From an uncultured SAR116 cluster alpha proteobacterium (GTDB lineage: Bacteria; Pseudomonadota; Alphaproteobacteria; Puniceispirillales; Puniceispirillaceae), in the NCBI GenBank assembly GCA_902578815.1, contig CACHEI010000005.1, forward strand, positions 17,094 to 81,093: a DNA stretch of 64,000 bases, given 5' to 3'. The notes beneath the pieces are model-generated. The model saw nothing but the letters and a program-made list of their open reading frames with translations, made no database searches and was not told where the DNA came from. Numbering within the stretch: the stretch's first letter is position 1; each line of letters opens with the position of its first letter. This document shows, piece by piece, positions 19,891-28,855 of the stretch. The position numbers were made by a program, and so were the translations under genes.

Positions 19891-21479
19891 ATCAGTTCGA
19901 GATTACAGGAAATGAGGTTGTCTACATTGTTTTCAAGAATTACTAACACATTTTCTTCAACTTGATTAAAGCCTAAAGAGTGAGTTCCTTTTGCAACGCT
20001 CATGCGACTGTTTTTAGTTGAAAACTTGAAACAAGTATGATTGAGCATGATTGATAATGAATAGGAATTTATTCGTTGGACTTTGATGTCGGGGTGTAGG
20101 TGAAAGTAGTTGGTACAAGGAAGGATCTCGCTGCACATCAATTGATCCTCTATTATAATTCTATTGTTAGTTATTGTTAATGTCCTTGTGTGAGGGCCCA
20201 AGAGGTTGCACCTTCCAAAACCAGATTGAGTCCCGCCTAAAATGACTTGGCTATCGTCAGATCTATAAAAACGATTTATGGTTTTCGCCTTTTTTCCGCG
20301 TCTAAAGGGCATCCAAAAAACATCTGACATTTGACCAGAGACACAAAACGCATTTTGGCTAATGATACTTTTTTCTATCATCCGTTTGGGGAGATCGTGA
20401 TAAGTAGAGCAACCTGAATTAACGAAAAGTGGTGATCCGTCAAAGTAAATTTCTAAAGCAAATGTTGAGCTGTGAAGGTGCGCCGGAAGTATTTTAGCCA
20501 AATCGTTGTCAAAATTAAATAAAACATCCCAACCACCTTTTGAAAAACGTTGTACGCCGCTGAGTTGGGTGCTTATAGAGCCGCTCTCTTTTTTGAAGCC
20601 GAGCTTGAGAAAGTAAGTATCCAATTTATCTGGTGTGTACTTTTGATCTTCCCAAGCATCATTAAAATAGGTCAGTCTCTTATTAACCGTAATTGCGTGC
20701 AATTTTTTATAAAGTTTAGGTAAAAGAATTTTAAAATTTTGCGGTATACTTAGGTTTCGATCCAGCAAGATATGGTACACATCTAATAGTTCAGCTGTAA
20801 CGATTAATTGATAAATTGTGGAATTTTCAAAATGGGAACCTTCACTGTCAAACTGGGTCTCAATCACATCATCCAGTAATCGATAAAATTTTTCCAAAAT
20901 TTTTTTATTATTCTCAACAATTTGACCGCAGATCAGGATCGCTTTGCAATTTGTTATGAGATGGTTTCCGCCGATATTAAACTCAGGCAGCAATAAGTTG
21001 ATACAAATGTGTCGACTAACTATTTTTTTGTCTAATAACTTCGGATTTTTCGAATAAAAAAAAGTCAAGTTTTCAATACGCCTTGAAACTACATAAGAAT
21101 GCCAAATATCACGGTCGTTGCAAGATGCATTAAACATCAACCAGTTTTTGTAAAGTTTGGTTGAAGTCGATCTCGATTTTCCATAGGAGAGGAAATCTAG
21201 GTAATTTAACTCAAAAATTCCTAATTTGCAGAGACTTGCCGGTTTCCAAGTCTCTAAGATAGGATTGACTTGGATGTTTGTAATTTTCAACACTGACAAT
21301 TGAGCTTCTTCAGGAGCCGAAAGTGTGGAGAATAAGAAAGGAAGGTGTGGTTTTTCTACGATTGTATATTTTGTAAATTTTGAATATTGAATAACGAAGT
21401 GGACAAAGAAGTAATAATAAATCCGATAAAATACTTGTCTAGGTGATAGATTACAAATGGCAAAAATGTAATTAATCAT
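19887..21479 (-). CDS. heparinase II/III-family protein
   Basis: About 530 residues. An N-terminal alpha-helical toroid domain (roughly 1-300; landmarks GGNHLITNCKAILICG and DSEGSHFENSTIYQ) is followed by a beta-sandwich that starts after the KGGWDVLFNFD strand and contains LHSSTFALEIYFDG and FVNSGCSTY. This is the layout of heparinase II/III-like polysaccharide lyases. The Tyr/His region around SHFENSTIYQ fits the lyase active-site area. No clear signal peptide is seen, so the protein may be cytoplasmic, an often-noted oddity of such proteins in capsule and O-antigen loci. ATG 21479 overlaps the wecB stop by 8 bp; an upstream TTG (21488) adds three residues. Confidence 0.75.
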   Translation of the reverse strand: MINYIFAICNLSPRQVFYRIYYYFFVHFVIQYSKFTKYTIVEKPHLPFLFSTLSAPEEAQLSVLKITNIQVNPILETWKPASLCKLGIFELNYLDFLSYGKSRSTSTKLYKNWLMFNASCNDRDIWHSYVVSRRIENLTFFYSKNPKLLDKKIVSRHICINLLLPEFNIGGNHLITNCKAILICGQIVENNKKILEKFYRLLDDVIETQFDSEGSHFENSTIYQLIVTAELLDVYHILLDRNLSIPQNFKILLPKLYKKLHAITVNKRLTYFNDAWEDQKYTPDKLDTYFLKLGFKKESGSISTQLSGVQRFSKGGWDVLFNFDNDLAKILPAHLHSSTFALEIYFDGSPLFVNSGCSTYHDLPKRMIEKSIISQNAFCVSGQMSDVFWMPFRRGKKAKTINRFYRSDDSQVILGGTQSGFGRCNLLGPHTRTLTITNNRIIIEDQLMCSEILPCTNYFHLHPDIKVQRINSYSLSIMLNHTCFKFSTKNSRMSVAKGTHSLGFNQVEENVLVILENNVDNLISCNLELI

Positions 21480-22548
21480 AAAACGCAACCAGATGCTCTA
21501 GAACACGAAAGCCGGTTTTTCCATCCCATCTCGGTATCTGATGATCCGAGATTGTTCTTTTACTTCTTTTTAATTGCGAATTAATTACTTCTTTTAAGTT
21601 TTTCTCATTAGCTAAAAGATTGGTTCCGAGATTAACAGTTTCTGGGCGTTCAGTATTATCCCTTAGAGTAACGCAGGGCACCCCCAAATACGTTGTTTCT
21701 TCGGAAAGTCCACCTGAGTCTGTAACCACCAATGAGCATCTTGTTATTTTTTTGATGAATTCAACATATCCCATCGGTTTTGTTGTTGTTAAATTTTTAT
21801 TGAGAAGAGTTCCAGGTTGGATATTTTTTAAGGTCCTTGGATGGACCGGAAAAATTATTTTTCTATCTGGAAGTATCTGACAAATTTGATTAACAAGCTG
21901 ATTCAGCTTTAACTTGCTGTCGGCGTTTGATGGCCGATGAATGGTTAACATCACTTGATTTGTTGGAGTGCACCTAACATTATTCTTTTCTAACACATAT
22001 TTCAATGTATCGATCATTATGTTCCCAACAGGAAAAATAATATTGCTGTTGAAACCCTCTAGGCTGAGGTTTCTGTCTGCAGAGTCCATTGACGTAAAAA
22101 GAAGTGTGGAAAGATTATCAACAAGCTTTCGATTAATCTCTTCAGGCATCGTATTGTCAAAAGAACGGAGTCCGCTTTCAACGTGAAAAACAGGTATATT
22201 GTTCATTCTACCCGTTAGGCCACCAGCAAGCGTTGAAGTTACATCTCCAAACACTAGCATTCCATCAGGTCGATGAACCTCTAGTAGTCTCTCATATTGT
22301 GAGGAAAATGATGCTAGTTGGGTCATACTGGTTCCAGGCTCATTTTGGAAATGGTAATGAGGCTTTGGTAACTTGAGCTCTTTGAATATTAATTTACTCA
22401 TTTCTTCAGAAAAATGCTGTCCAGTGTGTATCAGCCTAAAATTAAATTTCTCCTTAAATTTTCTATTTTTTTGAATATTGTTGACTATCGACCAACACTT
22501 AATAAAGTTTGGCCGCGTGCCAACGATTATATCTAGAACTAATGTCAT
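21472..22548 (-). CDS. wecB: non-hydrolysing UDP-N-acetylglucosamine 2-epimerase
   Basis: Interconverts UDP-GlcNAc and UDP-ManNAc. The N terminus IIVGTRPNFIKCW, the RLIHTGQHFSEEM motif, LVFGDVTSTLAGGL, VFHVESGLRS and PEEINRKLVDNL are the WecB-type series. HTGQH argues against the hydrolysing NeuC subgroup. The C-terminal VTDSGGLSEETTYLGVPCVTLRDNTERPETV is the UDP-binding half (landmark near residues 275-305). The 358-residue length is normal. It overlaps the genes on both sides by a few bases. Together with the dehydrogenase at 41939 it could supply an N-acetylmannosaminuronic acid donor. Confidence 0.9.
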   Translation of the reverse strand: MTLVLDIIVGTRPNFIKCWSIVNNIQKNRKFKEKFNFRLIHTGQHFSEEMSKLIFKELKLPKPHYHFQNEPGTSMTQLASFSSQYERLLEVHRPDGMLVFGDVTSTLAGGLTGRMNNIPVFHVESGLRSFDNTMPEEINRKLVDNLSTLLFTSMDSADRNLSLEGFNSNIIFPVGNIMIDTLKYVLEKNNVRCTPTNQVMLTIHRPSNADSKLKLNQLVNQICQILPDRKIIFPVHPRTLKNIQPGTLLNKNLTTTKPMGYVEFIKKITRCSLVVTDSGGLSEETTYLGVPCVTLRDNTERPETVNLGTNLLANEKNLKEVINSQLKRSKRTISDHQIPRWDGKTGFRVLEHLVAFYD

Positions 22549-23414
22549 AATGTCTTAAGTTTTTCTATCGATGAAGGATCGAATACAAAAATTTTGTGAT
22601 GATCGAAACCACCAAATTTTATGAGGTAGGCTGTTTTCGGTGATTTAGGAATAGGCTTAAAACCTTCATATTGAAAGATTTTACCACAAAAAATCGTTGC
22701 AGAAGAACTCACCACATTAGTTATGCCATTTGAACTGACCCGCCATATTCCAAATTTTGCTTTTGCCTTTTCCGCAAAAGTAAAAAAATAAAGCGATCCT
22801 TCGAGAAGTATTTTGTAATACACAGGACTTTCAACTGATCCCAGGCAGCGCAGAGGACTTCTCCAATCACTGTAGAAGAAAAAATTTGGCCCATCAGGCG
22901 AGTCAGTACCAAAATACAAGGATTTTTCTTCAACATGAGGCTGAATAATCCTAAAATTTTGGTTTCCAGAAAATATTTCACTAAGCTGACCATTGTTATA
23001 ACTGTAAAAAAATATGCCCGACTCCTCGTCGGCGTCACCAGTGGTAAAAATAAGTTCACCTTTTGAACACTCGACGTGGTGGATGTGTCTTACTCCCAAA
23101 ATTGTTAACAAAGCGTCAAGTTTTCTTGAGAATGGACAAAGTTTGAAAATGGTTGACGCTTTACGACTTCCTTTTTTTGTTTTGTAATCGCCAAAAAATA
23201 AGCATCCATTCTCATCAACTGAACAAGACAATGGGTTACACTTTAACCATTTTGTGAATTGATAAGCACCTTGCTTTTGTAAAACAATCTTATTCCTATA
23301 AACAATATAAGTAAAACCGGCGTTCTCATAAATGTGTCGCGGACCGATCCTCAAAATTTGGGCAACGGGCCAAAGTTTTCTAGACCCATAAAAAAGTTTT
23401 TTAATGTTTTCCAC
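22545..23414 (-). CDS. uncharacterised beta-propeller-like protein in glycan operon
   Basis: Not recognised by family. The 289-residue protein starts at GTG 23414 and overlaps wecB by 4 bp. It is built of repeating beta-rich blocks of about 45-50 residues with patterns such as CLFFGDYK, LIFTTGDAD, SLYFGTDSPDGPNFFFYSD and SLYFFTFA, as expected of a five- or six-bladed propeller. No signal peptide or membrane helix is visible, so it is probably cytoplasmic. Similar propeller-like proteins occur in exopolysaccharide loci beside glycosyltransferases, but I know of no assigned activity. Confidence 0.5.
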   Translation of the reverse strand: MENIKKLFYGSRKLWPVAQILRIGPRHIYENAGFTYIVYRNKIVLQKQGAYQFTKWLKCNPLSCSVDENGCLFFGDYKTKKGSRKASTIFKLCPFSRKLDALLTILGVRHIHHVECSKGELIFTTGDADEESGIFFYSYNNGQLSEIFSGNQNFRIIQPHVEEKSLYFGTDSPDGPNFFFYSDWRSPLRCLGSVESPVYYKILLEGSLYFFTFAEKAKAKFGIWRVSSNGITNVVSSSATIFCGKIFQYEGFKPIPKSPKTAYLIKFGGFDHHKIFVFDPSSIEKLKTL

Positions 23415-23417
23415 GCT

Positions 23418-24311
23418 CTATGTGTTTCTGAAACGGAGTAAAATTTTTATCGATAAATGTGCCAAAGGTAACATAAAAAATGTCAATCGGCTTATCATAA
23501 AATATAAGCATTTCCAGTGATTAAGTGGGGAACTCAAAACCGCTGAAGAGTTGTAGTTTTTCGTATATGCCCTTGTTTCAGGGAAAATTTCATAAAACTT
23601 TGCAAAGATAAGAATTAAGTTGCTATTCATCGAATACCATTTGTTTTTATTTTCACTGGAAATTGGTTCATGGATTTTTGTTTTCCATTGCGCGTCATGT
23701 TCGTTGGCAAAAATAGAAACTTTATTCTTTAACATTGATGGCAGACCCAATTCTGGGAATAATTCACTTAAATGGTCAGTGGGAAGAGATATCAGATCCT
23801 CATAGTGGATAACTTTACACTGCGTGTGATGCTTTTTAATAAATTTGCTAATCAGCCATTGCTGATAAAAGCAGAACAAAAAGTCAAAGGCTGGCCAACG
23901 TTTATTCGACCAATTTGCTGCACGCCTTGATAAAAAAACATCTGCAGGGTCCCTTATGATGAGAATTAGTTTCGTACAGGGGGCAACTTTTTGAATAAGG
24001 TCAAGCCGAAAAATGTGGCGGCTATCTTTTTCAATTATTGATGTTCGAGCGCTTAATCCAAGATGTGACCTAAATTCTGAAATCGGTTCATCAGAACCTA
24101 GGAGACTTTTAAATTGATTAAATGATAGGTTGATGGTCTGTAGATTTGCTATGAGAGATGAACTGATTTTTGGCGTTTCTTTCCATAAATATGATTTCAA
24201 GAATGAGATTTCTGGAATTGGGTGCGCATTGGCAAGACGTCCAATTTCTCGCAATAAAAGTGTCGTCCCAGACCTACCTATGCCAACAACCAAGTAATAA
24301 TTAATCATCAT
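23418..24311 (-). CDS. sulfotransferase-family protein
   Basis: A PAPS-dependent sulfotransferase candidate of about 297 residues. The 5'-phosphosulfate-binding loop is VVGIGRSGTTLLLREIG close to the N terminus. The 3'-phosphate-binding segment is LIIRDPADVFLSRRAANW, and HYEDLISLPTDHLSELF follows, as in Sulfotransfer_1/3 proteins. ATG 24311 is chosen because it overlaps the asparagine-synthase stop (ATGATGATTAA) and gives a start two residues before the first strand; an upstream in-frame codon at 24338 is less likely. The C terminus is hydrophobic. Sulfation of the island glycan is the obvious inference, with PAPS from the cysDNC genes at 57-60 kb. Confidence 0.84.
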   Translation of the reverse strand: MMINYYLVVGIGRSGTTLLLREIGRLANAHPIPEISFLKSYLWKETPKISSSLIANLQTINLSFNQFKSLLGSDEPISEFRSHLGLSARTSIIEKDSRHIFRLDLIQKVAPCTKLILIIRDPADVFLSRRAANWSNKRWPAFDFLFCFYQQWLISKFIKKHHTQCKVIHYEDLISLPTDHLSELFPELGLPSMLKNKVSIFANEHDAQWKTKIHEPISSENKNKWYSMNSNLILIFAKFYEIFPETRAYTKNYNSSAVLSSPLNHWKCLYFMISRLTFFMLPLAHLSIKILLRFRNT

Positions 24312-26145
24312 TTGGACTATTAGTGGCAATAAATACATCTATCCATAGGAATAAAGCCAAAATATTAAAAAACCGCCTATCTTCAGCGGTCAAGATTTTT
24401 TCAAGGTAAGATTGATTGAAAAGTTTATTATATCGATTAGATCTAATTATGAACGCTTTTCCGTCGTGGAATAAAGTCCCTTGTTTGTTTAATTTAACAG
24501 TGAAGCCTGCCTTTTTTAAATGAGATACTCCTATTCGTTTAGAAAGATGAGAGCGCCTTATGAAATTTTTGTTAAAACAATTTTTAAAAAACTTGAACCC
24601 TTTTTGGCCCATTGCAAATTCGTAAAGTCGATGATCCAAAAATGGAACCCGGCCTTCGACAGAGTGTTGCATTAACGTTTTGTCAAGGCGATTGCAGATT
24701 AGGTTGGGTATTCTTCTTACTGACTCAAGAAATATTGGCCATTTTAAAGGGGAAAATTTATCTTTTGAGGTGTTAAAAGATTCATAGTAAGGCAAAATAT
24801 TATCTCGGAAAATCAGATTGTTCAGCTTTACGGGATTAATTTCTAATCCCAATAGAGACACTATTTCCTCGCTTGTGAAATCTAGGCTATTGCCCCAAAA
24901 CAGTGGCGCATTATTGCGCATGCGAAGCATAAGTTCTGTTTTGTTTTTTTCACTTAAAAGCCCCTTCGGACAAACCTTAATTATCCATCGCAAAACAATA
25001 CGAAAAAATTTGTTTTTTTCAAACAGTGATAGAAGAGTGAATAACTTCATTTTGTCGTAACCAACAAAAAATTCGTCAGCCCCTTCGCCTGAAAGCAAAA
25101 CTTTTATATTTTCGCGATTACATTTTTTAGCAATAGCGTTTGTTGGCATGATTACCGGTGCTGGCGTAGGTTCGTCTAAATAATATACCAGTTTTCGAAG
25201 CTCGCTAATTGTGCAGGCTTGATTATCAACAAAATGGGATGTGAATTTGTTCTTTTTTAATAATATTTGCTCAGCTTTAACTTTATCAGAATGTTGGTCT
25301 ACCGCAGTGAAAGTGTGGGCATCAAGTCTATTTTCATCTAAGAAACTCAAAATCACTGAAGAGTCCACGCCAGCTGAATACATGACACCAAGTAAGACAT
25401 CACTTATGCAATTTAATCCGACAGCATTTTCTAAAAGATTTTTATTTATGTTAGAAGTTTTGGCCAAATCGAGACCATTCCAATATTGTCTATTGCATAT
25501 TTTGTTGGGCTTGTCAGATGCTTGTAGACTTACGGATAGTATCTCACCAGGACCAATTTTTTTTACTCCATGAAGAAGAGTGTCTGTGGACCTAGTGTGT
25601 CTGAACATTAGGTATTCTGGTAACAATTCTCGGTTAAGCCGAGGCCTAAAGGTATGCAAGGTTGTGAAGGCTTTTAGCTCACTAGCAAAATAAATTGCGG
25701 TGTCATCTTCGTAAAAATATAAAGGTTTAATTCCAAATCTATCACGACAGGCAAAAAGCTTTTTTTCTTTTGAGTCGAAATAAATGAATGAAAACATCCC
25801 ATTAAGATTACTTAGAACCTCATCAATCGGCCGCTTGCTTAGAAATTCTAAAAGAGTAGTTGTGTCACTTATTCGGTCTTGGAGGCCAAATGTAGAAGAG
25901 ATTTCTTTATAATTATAAATTTCCCCATTAAATACCAAGTGCTTGCCATCATTACTCGACAAAGGTTGGTTAGATCGATTGCTTAGATCGATAATTGACA
26001 AGCGTACATGACCTAAGTGAACATTTCCGACTGAGAGATTTCCATATGAATCTGGGCCTCGATGTCGAATTGTTTGGAGCATGCTGTCACAATCTTTGTG
26101 TCTGCAATCACCTGTTTTAGATACAATGCAAGTAAAACCACACAT
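24301..26145 (-). CDS. AsnB-type glutamine-dependent amidotransferase (first copy)
   Basis: Asparagine-synthase-like, 614 residues. ATG 26145 is certain because the nucleophile must be Cys2 after Met removal (MCGFTC), and it overlaps the preceding stop (TGATG). The class II glutaminase domain has RHRGPDS and NGEIYNY; the synthetase domain begins with the PP-loop at residues 257-263. The loop reads SAGVDSS where most AsnB have SGGVDSS. In polysaccharide loci such proteins (WbpS-like) are thought to amidate uronic acids and not aspartate. It is the first of two AsnB paralogues, separated here by one glycosyltransferase gene. Confidence 0.88.
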   Translation of the reverse strand: MCGFTCIVSKTGDCRHKDCDSMLQTIRHRGPDSYGNLSVGNVHLGHVRLSIIDLSNRSNQPLSSNDGKHLVFNGEIYNYKEISSTFGLQDRISDTTTLLEFLSKRPIDEVLSNLNGMFSFIYFDSKEKKLFACRDRFGIKPLYFYEDDTAIYFASELKAFTTLHTFRPRLNRELLPEYLMFRHTRSTDTLLHGVKKIGPGEILSVSLQASDKPNKICNRQYWNGLDLAKTSNINKNLLENAVGLNCISDVLLGVMYSAGVDSSVILSFLDENRLDAHTFTAVDQHSDKVKAEQILLKKNKFTSHFVDNQACTISELRKLVYYLDEPTPAPVIMPTNAIAKKCNRENIKVLLSGEGADEFFVGYDKMKLFTLLSLFEKNKFFRIVLRWIIKVCPKGLLSEKNKTELMLRMRNNAPLFWGNSLDFTSEEIVSLLGLEINPVKLNNLIFRDNILPYYESFNTSKDKFSPLKWPIFLESVRRIPNLICNRLDKTLMQHSVEGRVPFLDHRLYEFAMGQKGFKFFKNCFNKNFIRRSHLSKRIGVSHLKKAGFTVKLNKQGTLFHDGKAFIIRSNRYNKLFNQSYLEKILTAEDRRFFNILALFLWIDVFIATNSPNDD

Positions 26146-27101
26146 CAAAAATAAGCTCCAAGAACTTCATAGGTTAATAAATTTTTACTAGGATCACTTT
26201 TTGTCTTAAAAGACGCATTTTCAAAGTTGAATGTTGAAAACGCTTTTAGCCAATCCTTTGGGTCTAACGTTTCTACAGTTTTACCAGTAGAAGAATTTAT
26301 GCATTCCAATATTCCTGGCTTAGCAGACGCTATGACATAATTGCCGCAAATAAGAGCTTCGATAATAGTACCAGGCACGCCTTCACCTTTCCAAATGGTG
26401 GGGAACAAGACAACCTTTGCAGTAGACATTTCCTCAAGCATTTTAGGCCTACTAAGGAATGGAAGATATTTGACATTCTTACTTTTACGAGCAACTTTGT
26501 TGCCTACGATTGTGAATTTAACATCAGGATAGTGATTTGCCAAAAACTCAACGATCGCAACTGTATAAGGTTTTTTTACATCATTGATGGCGATTACTTT
26601 TTGCAATTTTGTTACATTTTTTTTCGGTAAAAACTGCCTGGTTGTTGGAAGGTGATACACCCTCCATCTGGAAGAAAAAAAGTCTGCATCGGCTTTTATT
26701 TGAATGTAAATTTTATTGAATAAGGGAAGCAGTCTGTTAGAGACTGTTCTGTAGACTTTACTGGAAGTGTAGAGACTTCGAAAGTCGCCACCAAAAAATC
26801 TAATTCGCAAGTCTAAATTTGGATAAAAGAATACGGGGAAGATCGAAATCACGAACATCCAGTACCTTGGAGCTGACAAATTTAAGAATAAGATATGGCC
26901 ACTTCTCAAATTCATTAATAGCCGGAGCGCAAGTAGGATTATTCTTAGCTTGGCGAAACCTAGGGACCCAGTGTCATAGACCAAAACCTTGTAGTCAGAT
27001 GATTTATTGAAAAAATCACAGTACTCTTGAAAACTGATCCTCGCGCCACCGTTTTGGTGATTTTTTGATGGCAAAGGTCCGACTAAATGATTTGTTTTCA
27101 C
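26145..27101 (-). CDS. GT4-family glycosyltransferase
   Basis: 318 residues from a GTG start that overlaps the second AsnB stop by 4 bp. It is shorter than most GT4 enzymes (about 370), and the N-terminal domain looks compact. The opening GPLPSKNHQNGGARISF resembles GT4 acceptor loops, and the donor domain ends with GEGVPGTIIEALICGNYVIAS, the E-x7-E nucleotide-sugar signature. A long hydrophobic patch near residues 58-95 suggests contact with the inner membrane. It ends in TGATG with the first AsnB gene. Linkage specificity unknown. Confidence 0.82.
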   Translation of the reverse strand: MKTNHLVGPLPSKNHQNGGARISFQEYCDFFNKSSDYKVLVYDTGSLGFAKLRIILLALRLLMNLRSGHILFLNLSAPRYWMFVISIFPVFFYPNLDLRIRFFGGDFRSLYTSSKVYRTVSNRLLPLFNKIYIQIKADADFFSSRWRVYHLPTTRQFLPKKNVTKLQKVIAINDVKKPYTVAIVEFLANHYPDVKFTIVGNKVARKSKNVKYLPFLSRPKMLEEMSTAKVVLFPTIWKGEGVPGTIIEALICGNYVIASAKPGILECINSSTGKTVETLDPKDWLKAFSTFNFENASFKTKSDPSKNLLTYEVLGAYF

Positions 27102-28855
27102 CTGAGATGCCCCATCATCATGAACTTGTAAACCAGATGGTGATTCAAATAAGAATGTCTCGTTGAGTTGAAAAAATACTCCAAAAATTTTCGCACAATT
27201 TTTTTGTCACATACTTCTAATAAATAATTGTTTTCAAGAGTATCTAGCAGGAATTCTTTATTAGCCTTCACAACTAGGTCTATTGGAACAGAAAAACCAG
27301 ACTTTTTCCTGTTGACTAATTTTGAGCCATATATCTTTACCAGGCTATCTTTTATCAGTTGCTTCGCTGAAAGCTGCGAATTCCGTTTTTCGGAAAATCT
27401 AGAAGTAAAGAATAGATTGTCCAGAAAAGGAACGCGGGCTTCTACACCGTAAAACATAGAAGCTCTGTCGACTTTGGGAAGGTAGGTGAAAGGTAAAAGA
27501 ACTTCAAAGTCGATTTGATTCAAAGATTCTGCTCCGGCTGCAGATTCACAAAATCGTTCAAAAGTGCTTTGAATTTTTTCAAAGTCATACAATGAGCGTA
27601 CCTTTGGATGATGGGAAACTTGACTTGAAGCGTTAAACAAGAACTTCATGTTATCAGAGGATGCGTAAATCTTTGCATAACGACCCAAAGAAGTCCGACC
27701 TCCCAATAACCTGTCCAAATATCCTGCAATAAAGCTGGTGGTTCTGGTTGGTTTTGGAGACCAATAACGGTCATAACCTAAAAAAGTTTCATCACCGCCA
27801 TCGCCTTGTAGCACGACTTTTTCTGATATATTTTCATATAAAGCCATAAGAGCGAGTGATGCTGGGTCACCAAATGGTTGACCATGACTTGCGTAAACGT
27901 TTTTGATTTGATTTGTAAGATCTGAGATTGAGATATTGATGACCTCTAGTTCAAAGCCAATTTTTTTGTTGAGTTCCATGGCATAAAAGAGGTCCTCTTT
28001 ATTTTTTCCTTCAAAGTTGGCGAATATAAAGTCGCTATCCACTTTGTTTGTGTACATGTAATGAGCAATCGCCAAACTGTCTAAGCCACCACTGAATAGG
28101 CAAGTTAATTTTACGTCACTTAAGGTTTGCTGTTTCATCACATCAGAAAATAACTCGTTAAAGTTATTTTTTTTACTGATTTCGTTCATCTTTGGAATTT
28201 GTTTTTTATATTTTACCTCGCCACCGCTAATGACTGCGTAGGTGTTTTTTTCAAGGCTTTTGATGCCTGAAAAAAATGTTTCATCTTTTAACGGAGATGA
28301 GAAAAACAAAAAGTCACAGACAGCTGAACGATTGATAGACTTGTAGCTAAAAGCATCAAAACAGTCTAAGTGTGAGGCAAAAATTAATCGGTTTTTAAGA
28401 CACTGATAAAATAGTGGTTTGACACCAAATCTATCTCTTGCCAAATACATTTTTTTCTCGATCCTATCATAAATCGCTAATGCAAATATTCCATTTAACA
28501 ATTGGAAACATTTAGCCCCCAACAGGGCAAAAAGATTAATTAGCACTTCTGTATCTGACGTTCCCCTCAAAGTAATTTTTGCGTTCGTAAGTATTTTCCT
28601 GAGTTTCAGAAAATTATAAATTTCTCCATTAAATACTATTACATATCTTTGTGATCGGTCCCACATGGGTTGGTCACCGGTCGAATTCAAATCTTGAATA
28701 GCAAGTCGGGTGTGCCCAAGAAAAACATCATCAATATTTACAACGCCGCTCTTATCGGGCCCACGATTTTCAATTTTCTTAATTGATTTTTTGGAATTTT
28801 CTAATGTTTCTTTGTCCAGAGGATCGCGCCCAAACACTCCAAATATTCCACACAT
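27098..28855 (-). CDS. AsnB-type glutamine-dependent amidotransferase (second copy)
   Basis: 585 residues starting at ATG 28855, giving the required MCGIFG with nucleophile Cys2; the ATG overlaps the stop of the GT2 gene (TGATG). The glutaminase domain contains ENRGPDKSG and FNGEIYNF. The synthetase loop is the standard SGGLDS at residues 255-260, and QGDGGDETFLGYDRY carries the Asp-rich acceptor site. It is quite diverged from the first copy, which points to two acquisitions or an old duplication with separate substrates. Probably modifies a sugar acid or an amino acid linked to the glycan. Confidence 0.88.
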   Translation of the reverse strand: MCGIFGVFGRDPLDKETLENSKKSIKKIENRGPDKSGVVNIDDVFLGHTRLAIQDLNSTGDQPMWDRSQRYVIVFNGEIYNFLKLRKILTNAKITLRGTSDTEVLINLFALLGAKCFQLLNGIFALAIYDRIEKKMYLARDRFGVKPLFYQCLKNRLIFASHLDCFDAFSYKSINRSAVCDFLFFSSPLKDETFFSGIKSLEKNTYAVISGGEVKYKKQIPKMNEISKKNNFNELFSDVMKQQTLSDVKLTCLFSGGLDSLAIAHYMYTNKVDSDFIFANFEGKNKEDLFYAMELNKKIGFELEVINISISDLTNQIKNVYASHGQPFGDPASLALMALYENISEKVVLQGDGGDETFLGYDRYWSPKPTRTTSFIAGYLDRLLGGRTSLGRYAKIYASSDNMKFLFNASSQVSHHPKVRSLYDFEKIQSTFERFCESAAGAESLNQIDFEVLLPFTYLPKVDRASMFYGVEARVPFLDNLFFTSRFSEKRNSQLSAKQLIKDSLVKIYGSKLVNRKKSGFSVPIDLVVKANKEFLLDTLENNYLLEVCDKKIVRKFLEYFFNSTRHSYLNHHLVYKFMMMGHLR

